Assembly: GCA_014904985.1 (NCBI GenBank)
Contig: MU128932.1
Coordinates: 249,252-313,251, forward strand
Reading direction: 5' to 3'
Length of the DNA: 64,000 bases
Source of the DNA: Hydnum rufescens UP504
Lineage: Eukaryota > Basidiomycota > Agaricomycetes > Cantharellales > Hydnaceae
Shown here: in pieces, positions 48,331 to 58,550 of the stretch
Position numbering within the stretch: position 1 is the stretch's first letter
Layout of the letters: every line of letters starts with the position of its first letter
The notes under the pieces: model-generated
The model's input: the letters and a program-made list of their open reading frames with translations, nothing else
What the model was told of the DNA's origin: nothing
Databases searched by the model: none
Position numbers and translations under genes: made by a program

Positions 48331-49690
48331 CTCCGAACACGGCGATCCCATTGCTCTAGGGTTTGATTTTCCTCGATTCGATGTACAATGGACAGGGCAC
48401 CTTCTGGTGGTGTGGTGACGGATAATTCCGCCGGTCAACGATCTCTTTCACTGTCGCCTAGACCCGGGGCAGCGAGGAAGGATACCTCAACACCCCCACT
48501 TCCTCCTCTCCCCTCCTTTGCTGTCAATCTCGATTTAGCATTCCTTTACCTATAGGGACTTCATATTCGCAAGCCAGCAGTGCCTACTCTCATGGTACAG
48601 CCGCTGGTTCGAATACTGTAACCGTGGTCAATGCGAAGTGTAGTCAGAAACCGGGTGGATGCATGCATGCGTCGCGTGCTGAAGCACTGAAGGGCGGGAC
48701 GGCCGACCAGCTTTCTATTCTTGATCGCGGAGATTCTCGCCCGTGGGGATTTTCGTATACAGACGTAAAGCCCCCTGTGAAGGTCTGGTATGGGGATTGA
48801 GACGATAGCTATCGGGAGCATTAGGTGTATGGAGCGGGTGATGAAATATTGCACAATCAAGATCACCAAGGGAGACGGGCACGGGCTACTCACGAGTGCA
48901 GATGTGGTTGTAGACATTCTAGAGAGCGTCGCCAACGAATCGTGCGCACGGGGTAGATTTTGTCCATTCCCCACCTCTGTAAGCCTTATGATTTCATCCT
49001 ATTTTTGGTGGTCCACTCTCACCGTATTATGGCAGTTCCCCCCTCCCTTGTGCCGTTTGGAAACTTGAAGACTGTCAATTTCTTGGCTTTTCGTCGATAC
49101 CTTAATCATAGTATTATCACCTTTTCTTTCATACTCTTTATTCTGTCATTTTATTCTGTCATTTTTAATCTATAAAGGAAGCATATGGAGTAGGAGTTGG
49201 AGGAACAGAAGTGTGCAAGAGAGCGGACTGATGAATCGCAAGCTCTTCTCATGTCAGCACGGTCACGGGAAAGGGCTGGTCTAGCATCATGATCAGCCAG
49301 AGACTCTATGGCATGCAAGACGGTGTCTAATAGCCCCAGGAGTCGACAAAGGAGCCATAGAGCGGAATGAAAAGAAAAAGAAAGGAGCCGGCGCAAATAA
49401 AGCCGAAGCAAAGGCAGAGATTGGCAAGCTCTGGACCAATCAGAAGCAGAGGCGAAACAGTTCATTTCCGTTACAGCTATTATATGTTTAGATATACGTA
49501 CTGTGCGCCCCGAACACGGCGATCCCGTGGTGATGGACTGGCCGTGCTTACCGTCGAAGCTGACACCGCGGAGCTTCTGCGAGCCTATGTGGACGTGTCT
49601 GTTGAGAGGAGGTATGTGGGAGATCCGTTAACAGAACCCTTTCTGTGCTACACGGCCCAGCGATATCACCAAAGATATAACAAGATTGGC
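48331..49690. other. Gene-poor stretch
   Basis: A short motif (TACGTACTG.GCGC.CCGAACACGGCGATCCC) occurs at about 48,320 and 49,495. Frames of 92-137 aa on both strands at 48,561-49,068 overlap and show no domain. No gene supported. Confidence 0.35.
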
Positions 49691-50290
49691 ATCCCATCCT
49701 CCGCCGGTGGTGTCGTTGAGGTTATCTGGGTATACTGGTTGAGGCACGGTTGAGATAGTACGTCTTAGACGACGTCGGAGGGTTGCCACCGCTTGCGAGG
49801 TTGAACCTGCAGCTCTGGCAGACCGTGTTGCCGATGCCTTTTTGGTAGAACCAGGAGGTCGACCTCCACGAAATCGTGACGCGGTCTTCCGGCTCTTTGA
49901 CTCATGAAGATCGTATCCCCCATCATCGCATCATCAATGCAGTCAGATGCATCTTCTTCGTCCTCGTCCTTGTTCTCATCCTCGCCCTCTGCATCCTGAT
50001 CGCTTTCATCGTCAGCATCCTGACCTTTTGAAGCCTTGACGGCCCTGTGGAAGAAGATGGACGTGTAGACACCGAAGCCGACAACCGCATTTGAATGACT
50101 TCCCCCCGAGGTGCCGCAGTGGCAACCGAAGCCTCCTCGCGCCACGACAGCAAGCGAACATGGGCATCCTCAGCTTCCGCCACGGCGGCATTAAGCACTG
50201 ATTCAAAGAGGAAAGCGGGGAACATTTGCGGCGTTTCGCCCGTCAACAGCAAAGATGATAAAGTAGTCATCAGCACAATCAATTGTGCTT
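49691..50290 (-). pseudogene. Remnant of an acidic, AT-hook-containing protein
   Basis: The minus strand encodes, in adjacent frames, an Ala/Glu-rich stretch (ESVLNAAVAEAEDAHVRLLS), an acidic run (DDESDQDAEGEDENKDEDEE) and, after a frame change near 49,910, SRFRGGRPPGSTKKAS, which fits an AT-hook core (GRPPGSxKK). No continuous frame joins them. Probably a degraded nuclear or transposon-associated protein; family not identified. Confidence 0.45.
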
Positions 50291-50373
50291 CGGAGGCTCC
50301 GAAGTCTTGGAAGTCTGTCTTCCGGCGTTTCGAAGATCTCGGAGCCTCCGAACTACAACTGAGTTTGCTGATG
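50268..50373. mobile_element. 106-bp TIR element, copy 3
   Basis: Ends CATCAGCA.AATCAATTGTG and GAGTTTGCTGATG. The inner inverted arms share CTTCGGAGGCTCCGA. This is the most symmetrical of the four copies. Confidence 0.7.
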
Positions 50374-50627
50374 TAGCCTCATAAAGTGTCTTCGTTGAGA
50401 CCCCAGAGCACTTCTCCACGGTGTTTTATCCCTCCTTCCCAGGTAAATTGATGTTTCGAATTACAGAACCCTCCCTGCCCACCTCAATGGGAAGGATGGA
50501 GTATGCCTCGTCTTTGACGTAGTCTGCCATTCTGGACTGACAACAGGACAGAGGCAAACTCAAGGTGCACAACACAGCTATGATCAATACGTTTCCGCGA
50601 CAGCCATTTTTCTTCATTAAAACTGTC

Positions 50628-50690
50628 GCCATTATCGGTGGTGCCATCAGAACAGATCTCTTCCTCAGAACGCGCAGAACCACGGGGAGC
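50628..50690 (+). pseudogene. Permease exon 2 fragment, inverted
   Basis: The plus strand reads IIGGAIRTDLFLRTRRT, a worn version of permease exon 2 (IGGAIGTGLFLGTGNAL). It is in the opposite orientation to the permease gene and to the other fragment at 50,994-51,324. Confidence 0.6.
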
Positions 50691-50708
50691 TTATTAGATG
50701 CCAGGCGC

Positions 50709-50812
50709 CGTCAACAAAACCAGTTATGCTTCGGAGGTTCCTCGGTCTTCGAGGTGCCGGAAGCTGGACTTGGACTACTTCGGAGCCTCCGAAGCACAAT
50801 ACAGCTGATTTC
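50709..50812. mobile_element. About 105-bp TIR element, copy 4
   Basis: Ends GTCAACAAAACCAGTTATGCT and AGCACAATACAGCTGATTT; CTTCGGAGG arms. It lies between the two permease fragments. Confidence 0.6.
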
Positions 50813-50993
50813 ATAAAGATAGACGTACGATTTTCAACGATAACATCAAGCTTTGTATCCGATCCAGATCTGCGATGGAGTGGCACCCCTATTGGGGTCC
50901 CATTTTCGCTTGTTCCCGTCTCCACGTGACATATCGCAACATTCCAGTCATTCTGAAGGGGCTTCTAGTCATTATGAATGAGTCTCTCAGTGA

Positions 50994-51324
50994 AGATCAC
51001 AACGACCAAGCAGACAGAAACCCAAGCGGCATCACTAACTTTGTGGTGTTCCCAACAGTCGATGAGTACGGCCGCCGCACTGAGCTCGGTGGGAAGGAAA
51101 ATGACCCTGCAAAGAGACGGTTGCGTCAGGAACCGATGGAGAGAAGAAAATTGAAACACACCAAGTGTACCAATGATTCCAGCCCATGGCGAATAAGAGC
51201 GCCGGATTGACGAAGCGCTCTGCCAATCTGATATGTCCACCAGGGATCGGAGTACGAAATCTCGCGGGTATAGTCTCATGACATAGCATATGGTGCCAAT
51301 GATCACGTAGCCGAGCAGGAGACT
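50994..51324 (-). pseudogene. Permease fragment (exons 3 and 4)
   Basis: It carries the exon 3 acceptor, LLLGYVIIGTICYVM, a broken stretch, IPGGHIRLAERFVNPALLFAMGWN, the intron and exon 4 (LPTELSAAAVLIDCWEH...SVCLVVVIF). It stops exactly at the right junction of the 7.1-kb block. Its exon 3 keeps the frame at the site where the full permease is shifted. Confidence 0.8.
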
Positions 51325-51328
51325 ACAG

Positions 51329-51460
51329 TACGGCCCAGCGTTGAATGCCAAAGCAGCCCTGATTGCGTTTCACACAGCTGGAGTTGCACAGTCGATACGG
51401 CAGCACAGGGTGGGATTATTTGCGCCGAAAGCAAGAGCATGCAGCCATGCACGAAAATGA
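51329..51460 (-). pseudogene. Eroded chitin deacetylase relic 4, first exon
   Basis: It matches 56,240-56,360 (the first exon of relic 5). It is the displaced 5' end of the relic that stops at 44,226. Confidence 0.6.
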
Positions 51461-51681
51461 GCGTAGGTGAGCGAGGAATGATTGTCCAATGTGTGCTGTA
51501 GCTACAGTGATAAAATATGGGCAAATGCTAATCCTGAGTTGAGGAGCAGTCTCGTGTGGCCCCAAGTGAGAGAGTGAATGCTGTAGGGCCACTCATCGTG
51601 ATGGTTAGGGGGTTGCACGACAGAGCTCAAATTGTTGATGAGTGCCCTGATTAGGTAAATACAGGGAGTTTCCGTGTCAGA

Positions 51682-51832
51682 GGGCTGCTCAATTCCAGTT
51701 CAGCTTTGTGGGAGAAGTCAAGATTTTTATTTCTATTCCTGAACAAATCTCACCGAGAATGCTGTAAATGTGCCTCAGTTTTGAGCAAATGTTCACTGAA
51801 CTGATGGTTCTGAAGTGGAATTGAGCAGCCCT
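51682..51832. mobile_element. 150-bp TIR element, copy 1
   Basis: Inverted ends GGGCTGCTCAATTCCAGTTC and TGGAATTGAGCAGCCC, AT-rich middle. A second copy lies at 56,592-56,741 in the same position relative to the next CDA gene, so it was present before that duplication. Confidence 0.7.
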
Positions 51833-52203
51833 ATTTGAGGATCTCTCCTGAGGGGAGATATCTCTTGGTTATATAGGAATCCATGGAATGCATATTAGTG
51901 CGCTTGATTGGAACTTAATTATGAATATAGGGTAAAGAGATAAAAAAAAATATGTATACAAAAGGACGAAGACGCAGGTCCGATGAAGTGTATGCAAGCA
52001 ATCAGGGAAGAAAGATGCAAAGGAGTGAGTTCGTTCGTTTCTGTCACAGCCCGGAGAAAGAATGACCCGAGGTGGATGGAATAGGTAACGAGGGTAAGAA
52101 ATCAAAAGGGGGGAGCATTTAAAAACGAAAAAAATTGCGCCGGAACGTGAGAAGAAGAGAACGAGAAAGATTGGGTGGGCTGTCCATTTCATTCCAAGCG
52201 GAT

Positions 52204-53581
52204 TCAGCATGTCCAGGTGGACTACACGTGAGTGGGAAAAACGTAAGCACTTGCCCCACGTCGAGAAAGGGAACACTCACATCCGGAGGCTGTGGAGCGC
52301 CAGTCCGCTGGTATGGGGCAAGGCCGCCGAGGCACTCGGCGACAGTTACAAGCTGATAGCCATTGGATTGCAGGAGCTTGATCGCGTACGGAACAACGGT
52401 CTCACTGGGATTTAGATGGAAGCATAGGCAGGGGGAGTTTAGCACATGCCGGGAAGCAGGGAGGGAGGTTGGGAGGGGGAAACTCACGCGGTGCCAGAAT
52501 AAGTCTCATGGTTGAGGGCCAAAATGTTCCTTGGGTTCTTCGCCACAGCATCGGAGTAGACTTTCTTAGAGTCTTCAACACTGGCTCCGACGGAGTCGCC
52601 GGTGTCCAAATCCCACATGATGACTGTCAGCAGACCAGTTAATATGGACCGATCAATCACATGCGAGCCAAACTTGCCACGCACCACTCTGGTTCCTTTG
52701 TTTCGCTACTTCAAGTACCTAGATAAAACAGCTGGGTAAATGACGCGCCACGAAACATAGAGAGCGCATAACGTACAAGATTGTTATAGTTTCCATAAGG
52801 TGGCCTCATGAACGCTGGAGAAGCCCCGGTAATACGTTCTAGAGCCTGATCAATCTTCGACATTTCGTCGCGAACTGGAATAGACATCTGATCAATGCAC
52901 GGCGCCAGAAGGAAAGTGTGCAAGCCGTACTTTGATCGGAGGAAAGCTACCATGTAATAATAGAGAGGATCAGGATTAGAGACAAGGAGGTGCAGATTCA
53001 CAAGGCCCACCGTGTTGAGATCCTGGGATGTTGTGTTAGTGAAAGGGTGGCACGCAAAGGTCTGGGCCATGATCAGTACTCACTGGATGTGACCAGGTGT
53101 GCGAGACCACTTGATGACCATTATCGTACGCGTATTTTACCCGACTAGGGGGGGGTATGTAACATGGTTAGTCGGGGGATTTCATGGCACGGTGATAAAC
53201 CCACTCCCGAGCGTCAGGATCGTAGATACATGCCCCTAGATGTGAAGTATCGGATGAGTTGAAGTAACAGATCAGAACGAGGATTTCACCGACAATTCTT
53301 CCCATTGAAGCAAAATGTCCCCTTGCCTCCTGCAGCGACCAAGAACTTGGAGATATCATTCCTACGAAGCAAGCGTCTCGCGTCAAGTGTTGGGGCAAGG
53401 GAAACAACTCGACTCACAACCACTGCCACGGACCATCATCGAAGGTGAGGGCAGCTTGCTTGTCGTTGACGCAGCTGGAGTACACAGTCGCGAGGGAAGC
53501 ACGCGGTTGGCTAGTGGCCCCTCCGGCTGCGAGAACCCCGGCGGCAGCGAAGAGAGCGAAGAGAGCGGCAAAAAACTTCAT
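52204..53581 (-). CDS. Chitin deacetylase (CE4), intact copy at 52 kb
   Basis: Exons 53,418-53,581, 53,294-53,361, 53,205-53,235, 53,084-53,144, 53,011-53,022, 52,777-52,887, 52,688-52,718, 52,488-52,623, 52,281-52,404 and 52,204-52,221 give 251 aa with no frameshift. Signal peptide MKFFAALFALFAAAGVLA. Motifs TFDDGP, SHTWSHP, RPPYG, WDLDTGD and LNHETY are all present, and the protein ends STWTC. This is the most diverged intact copy: it has RDEMSKIDQALERITGAS where the other two have HNEMWRIEQALERIVGVS, and YDNGHQVV before the second metal motif. Replacements are spread over the surface while catalytic positions are kept, so it may differ in substrate preference or timing. TATA motif 67 nt upstream. 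Confidence 0.88.
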
Positions 53582-53647
53582 TCTCGGCGAAGGCCCAACA
53601 AACGAGTGTGAAGGGGGGACTAGGAGCAATGGTAGAGAGTGATGGCA

Positions 53648-53654
53648 ATTTATA
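53648..53654 (-). promoter_or_regulatory. TATA box of CDA copy at 52 kb
   Basis: TATAAAT on the minus strand, 67 nt before the ATG. Confidence 0.55.
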
Positions 53655-53938
53655 GTTGGAAGGCCTTTTCCGTGATTGAATACTGGAGGGCCGGGTATGT
53701 CGAGCCTTGAGAGGGAAATCGGACGTGATTGTATCCATCCGTCCAACGTGACCACGGTGGCTAAGATGGTTTGCTTCTGAACCGCCTCCCGTGACTTTCT
53801 CTCCTCTGGGCTGGGCTGTCCCCCTCCCAAAGAAATTCGGGCTGATCTTCTCACCTGTGACGTGACATTGGTGACATAATTCAGTCTGCGGTTTGCCACG
53901 CGTCTCCGGATATTATGTACACAACCTTTAGGCCCTTT

Positions 53939-54056
53939 AGGGCCACCTCGGCTGCACGAGAAACGTTTCCGGGAAACGCGTTTCTCAATAGTCATTTTCA
54001 CACTTTATGAGAAACACATTTCCTAGAAATGTTTCCGTTGCAGCCGAACTAGCCCT
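53939..54056. mobile_element. 118-bp TIR element in a CDA promoter region
   Basis: Inverted ends AGGGC....TCGGCTGCA with inner arms rich in GAAAC.TTTC. It interrupts the CDA upstream sequence that is continuous at 39,790 (TTTAGGCTTTTCGGCCC). The flanks TAGGC..TTT on both sides look like a degenerate 8-nt duplication, as for hAT elements (inference). Confidence 0.6.
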
Positions 54057-55590
54057 TAGGCTTTCAGGCCAGAGTTCCAAATCGACCCCTCACCGCCAAC
54101 TCGCCATTTCAACTTGCTGCCCAAGAAATCGTACCCAGTGCGCGCTTATTTCGGCCTTGATCGTAGGGATATGTGCAGGCGGAAGTGGATGGGTGACGCA
54201 TGACCGGCACAGCCACCAGGTTAGCAGCAAGTCCAAGTCTCGTCGCCTCACCGCAGGCTGCTGTCGCTCTGAGGGTACAGTACTAATGCTAAGCGCGCAT
54301 GTATATTCACGGAGTAAATGATGAACTATACATTCGACCCACTCGTCGGCAAACTCTAAATAAAACCAAACACTGCCTGCCGCGCCATGAGCGCTTGCCC
54401 AAGAGGGAAAATCCCCGTGGTGTGAGTTCGCCAGTGTCAACTCGATCTCAGAAAGCGCGATCGGCTGGGAGCCGGATTAGGAACAGGATTGGGATTAGGA
54501 TTTGGCCATAATCACAGACCGCCGGGGAGGTGCGAGTGCTCAGTAAGTATCCATTATGAGCTAAAAGTCCAAGAACAAGTGAGGTGAGGCAAGAGAAAAT
54601 ATGGACGGTTGTTGACTGTACTAAAAGTATCCCAAGCCGGAAGGCGGAGCACCAGGCGCCGCCAAACACCTCGAAGGGCCGACGATGCGCGGCGCTATGT
54701 CGAGTCCCAATCTCATCACAGCCGGTCAGGGATTCTCCTCGATCGAGCCTCCCGCAGTGTTGTTGAGCCACATTCCAATCCGGTACATCCCAGGACGACC
54801 CTGACACTTAGGTTGGAAGCCAGAACGCCCCCACTGGGAATTCTTTTGGGATTCTGGACCACCACTGAGCACGGCTCCCGGAGTTCAAGCTGAAGTTTTC
54901 TTCACTAGACAGGCCGGAGTGGTGCTATGATGCGAAACTACATAGTACTGGCATGCCAGGGCTTTGGTCCAGGTGGTGAAGGGCCAAATATGTGCCGAAG
55001 GAATGGCGTCGCTGTGGTATCTTTTTATGTAACTGCAGATGTCTATGACTCTTCTTCTGTGGCCCAGATGATTTACAAGTACCATTAGAGCTTCTTTGGG
55101 CAACAGCTTTTTTTTTTTCACTTCTCTTCTTTATCTTTGATTGCTTTGGCATGATGTCGGCAAAGCTGGTGCGCCACCCCCGCCGGAGGAAGCGCTGGCA
55201 AGTCCACCACCAGTACAAGCATCAGTAATTTCAGTAATGTACTGGGAACTCCCTATCCTGTACACGTCAAGCCCTCTAGGAAGCTTGTCGGACTAGGCAC
55301 TCAGATCTACCGGCAATCACAGACTAGCCCTCCATTACAGTAAAGAATGATTCCCCATCCCTACTTTATGGGCAAGCTACAGTTTATATGGAACAGCAGG
55401 ACGAGTCGAATATACTCGTAGCCTACGCCACAGAAACTATTGCCACCGTGGTTCTCTAATACTGGACAGCCGGGAAGATGAGGACGATTCTTCGTGAAGA
55501 GAATGACCGGCATATTGATCATTCGCCACGTCCTTCTAGTTTCCCTGAAGTAGTGATGATGATGTACGCGGGGGAGACCAGGGGCGTTCG
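54057..55590. other. CDA 5' flank and gene-poor stretch
   Basis: Up to about 54,450 it is the duplicated CDA upstream region. After that, a minus-strand Lys/Ser-rich frame (54,925-55,218, with MPKQSKIKKRSEKKK) is the only notable item. It is short, has no relative and is not supported as a gene. Confidence 0.35.
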
Positions 55591-56363
55591 GCGACCGTGA
55601 ATACCTCATAGTCCTTGGACTGGAGGAACTTGATCGCATATGGAACAACTTGCTTGCCTTACATCGAGGTGGAATAGCGATTTGCAGAGCATCCGATCAT
55701 TGGTAGTTCACACCACACGTCGAACGGCACCGAAGCATGGCCAGTATTCACTCAGGACGCATCTCGTAATTCAGTGCGAGGATATTTTTTGCTACGGCGT
55801 CCGGAATAAATCTGCTGCGAGGGAGCGACGGTCGTTCCCATGGAATCACCAGAATCTACCCCTGATATCAATGCTTAAGGGTAAGACTCTAATCAAGTCT
55901 GAAAAGTTGCCAAGGTGGGGTGCATACAGTGGTTACGCTGTAGAGCAAATTTCACGAACCTAGCTTATGATCGCCAAGTAATTTGTGCGGTAGAGAAATT
56001 CAATGCAATCGGGACCTTCGTGGGTCCATCATGGCCTCGACATTGAAAACAATTTTCTGTACGTACCTTTGCTGAAGAATAGGTATAAATTACAAGGGAA
56101 AAAGATTTAGTGGACGAGAGTTAAAGTGTGAGTGGGTAACGGAAAATAGTTGCCGACCGTGATGCAATCCTGGATCTGATACATAGGTAAAAATAAAACG
56201 CTAAATGTTCGCGGGGATTGCGTATAACTAAGCTACGCACGTACGGCCCAGCGTCGAATGTCAAAGCAGCCCTGATTGCGTTCACACAGCTGGAGTTGCA
56301 CGGTCGATAGGGCAGCGCGGGGTGGGATTCTTTGCGCAGAAAGCAAGAGCATGCAGCATGCAC
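55591..56363 (-). pseudogene. Eroded chitin deacetylase relic 5 (clearest relic)
   Basis: The first exon trace reads SCVNAIRAALTFDAGPYV (minus strand, about 56,240-56,300), with FDAG instead of the FDDG metal site. The penultimate exon trace near 55,590-55,650 reads VVPYAIKFLQSKDYEVFTVAE. The middle exons are gone: the two ends are only about 0.65 kb apart, against 1.2 kb in intact genes. Confidence 0.7.
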
Positions 56364-56591
56364 GAAAATGAGCGTAGGTGAGCGAGGAATGATGGTCCAA
56401 TCTGTGTTGTAGCTACAGAGATAAAATGTGGGGAAATACTAGTCCTCAGTTGAGGAGTAGTCTCGTGTGGCCCCTAAGTGAGAGAGCAAACGCCCTAGGG
56501 CCACTCATGGAGATGACTAGCTCAAATTGTTGATGAGTTCACGGATTAGGTAATTACCGGGAGTTTCCGTGTTCCCCCTTGTTACGTATTA

Positions 56592-56741
56592 AGGCTGCTC
56601 AATTCCAGTTCAGCTTTGTGGAGGAGGCAAGATTTTTATTTCTATTCCTGAACAAATCTCATTGAGAATGCCGTAAATGTGCCTTAATTTTGAGCAAATG
56701 TTCATTGAACTGATGATTCTGAACTGAAATTGAGCAGCCCT
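56592..56741. mobile_element. 150-bp TIR element, copy 2
   Basis: Same ends as 51,682-51,832 (GGCTGCTCAATTCCAGTTC and TGAAATTGAGCAGCCC). Confidence 0.7.
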
Positions 56742-57109
56742 ACTAGAGGATCTCTCCTGAGGGGAGATATCTCTTGGCTATATAGGAATCCATGGAATCC
56801 ATATTAGTGCGTTTGATTCGAAGGACTAAAACATGAATGCAGGGTAAAGAGATGAAAATGTTAACTAGGTATACAAAAGGACGAAGACGCAGGTCCGATG
56901 AAGTGTATGCTGGCAATCAGGGAGGAAAGATGTGAAGGTGCTTGTTCGTTTCTGTCATAGCCCGGACAAAGAATAGCCCGAGGCGGAGTAGATAATGGCG
57001 TAAGAAAACACAAGGGGACACATTTCAAAAGAAAAAAAGTTCATGTCGGAGCGTGAAAAGAAGGGGACGAGAGGGATTGGGTGGGCTGTCCATTTCATTC
57101 CAAGTGGAT

Positions 57110-58476
57110 TCAGCATGTCCAGGAAGGCTGCACGTGAGTGGGAAAAACGTAAGCACTTGCCCCACATCGAGAAAGGCAACACTCACACTTGGAGTCTGTG
57201 GAGCGGCAGTCCACTGGTACGGAGCAAGGCCGCCGAGGCATTCGGCGACAGTTACAAGCTGGTAGCCCTTGGATTTCAGGAGCTTGATCGCGTACGGAAC
57301 AATGGTCTCACTGGGATTTAAACGGAAGCATAGGCAGGGGGAAAGTTTAGCACATGTCGGGAAGCGAGGAGAGAGATTGGGAAGGGGGAACTTACGCGGT
57401 GCTAGAATAAGTCTCATGGTTGAGGGCCAAAATGTTCCTTGGGTTCTTGGCCACAGCATCGGAGTAGACTTTCTCAGAGTGTGCAACACTGGCTCCGAGG
57501 GAGTCGCCGGTGTCCAAATCCCACATGATGACTATAAGCAGACCAGTTAATCTCGGCCGATCAGTCACGAGCCAAAGCTGGCACGCACTACTCTGGTTCC
57601 TTTGTTTCGCTACTTGACGTACCTGAATAAGACAGCTGGGTAAGTAGGGCGCCGCGAAACATAGAGAGCGCATAGCGTACAAGATTGTTGTAGTTTCCAT
57701 AGGGCGGCCTCAGAAACGCCGGAGAAACCCCGACAATACGTTCTAGAGCCTGTTCAATCCTCCACATTTCGTTGTGAACTAGAATAGAGATCTTATCAAT
57801 GTAGAGCCCCAGAAAGAAGTGAGCAGGCCGTACTTTGATCAAAGGAAAGCTACCAATAGAGAGGATCAGGGTCAGAGATGAGGAAGCCTAGATTCACAAG
57901 GCCCACCGTGGTAAGATCCTGGGATGTTGCGTTAGCGAGCAGTTCGCATGCGGGGGTCTGGGCCATGATCAATACTCACTGGATGTGACCAGGTGTGCGA
58001 GACCAGTTGATGACCGTGCGCGTGCGCGTATTTTACCCGACTATGGGGCGCGCAACATGGTTAGTTGGGGGATTTGATGGCACGGTAATAAACCCACTTC
58101 TGACTGGCAGTATCGTAGATACATGCCCCTACATGTGAAGTATCGGATGAGTTGAAGTAACAGATCAGGAGGATTCTACAGACAATTGTTCCCATTGAAG
58201 CAGAATGTCCCCTTGCCTCCTGCAGCAACCAAGAACTTGGAGATATCATATCTGGAAGGAGAGCATCTAGCATCGCGTGGTGGGGCACTGAAGGGAAAGC
58301 AACTCGACTCACAACCACACGTACGGACCATCATCGAAGGTGAGGGCAGCTTCCTTGTTGTTGACGCAGCTGTAGTACACAGTCGCGAGGGATGCACGTG
58401 GCTGGCTCGTGGCCCCTCCGGCTGCGAGCGCACCGACGGCAGAGAAGAGAGCGAGGAGAGTGGTAAAAGTCTTCAT
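57110..58476 (-). CDS. Chitin deacetylase (CE4), intact copy at 57 kb
   Basis: Exons 58,313-58,476, 58,184-58,251, 58,098-58,128, 57,980-58,040, 57,907-57,918, 57,681-57,791, 57,592-57,622, 57,396-57,531, 57,187-57,310 and 57,110-57,127; 251 aa, no frameshift. Signal peptide MKTFTTLLALFSAVGALA. TFDDGP at residues 46-51 (catalytic Asp48, metal Asp49), SHTWSHP at 102-108 (metal His103 and His107), RPPYG at 140-144, WDLDTGD at 163-169, LNHETY around the catalytic His198, C-terminus PSWTC. Nine introns of 55-115 nt, the fifth being the longest and following a 12-nt exon. No chitin-binding module, no GPI signal and no Ser/Thr-rich tail are seen, so it is probably freely secreted. Closest to the copy at 38 kb. 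Confidence 0.88.
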
Positions 58477-58543
58477 TCTCGGCGAAGGCCCAACAAACGG
58501 GTGCGAAGGAGGGACGAGGAGCCATACTAGAAAGTGATGGCCA

Positions 58544-58550
58544 TTTTATA
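58544..58550 (-). promoter_or_regulatory. TATA box of CDA copy at 57 kb
   Basis: TATAAAA on the minus strand, 68 nt before the ATG. Confidence 0.55.

Larger units (their letters stand above)
44227..51328. other. 7.1-kb block inserted into a CDA relic
   Basis: The sequence just left of 44,226 (ATAACTAAGCTACAC) and just right of 51,329 (TACGGCCCAGCG) are contiguous in the relic at 56,220-56,250. Everything between, including the permease gene and its scrambled fragments, is therefore inserted relative to that copy. No obvious target duplication or terminal repeats are seen at the junctions. Confidence 0.7.

Noticed and set aside
54925..55218. Lys/Ser-rich 97-aa minus-strand frame
   Set aside because: Low complexity, single copy, no domain or splice support.
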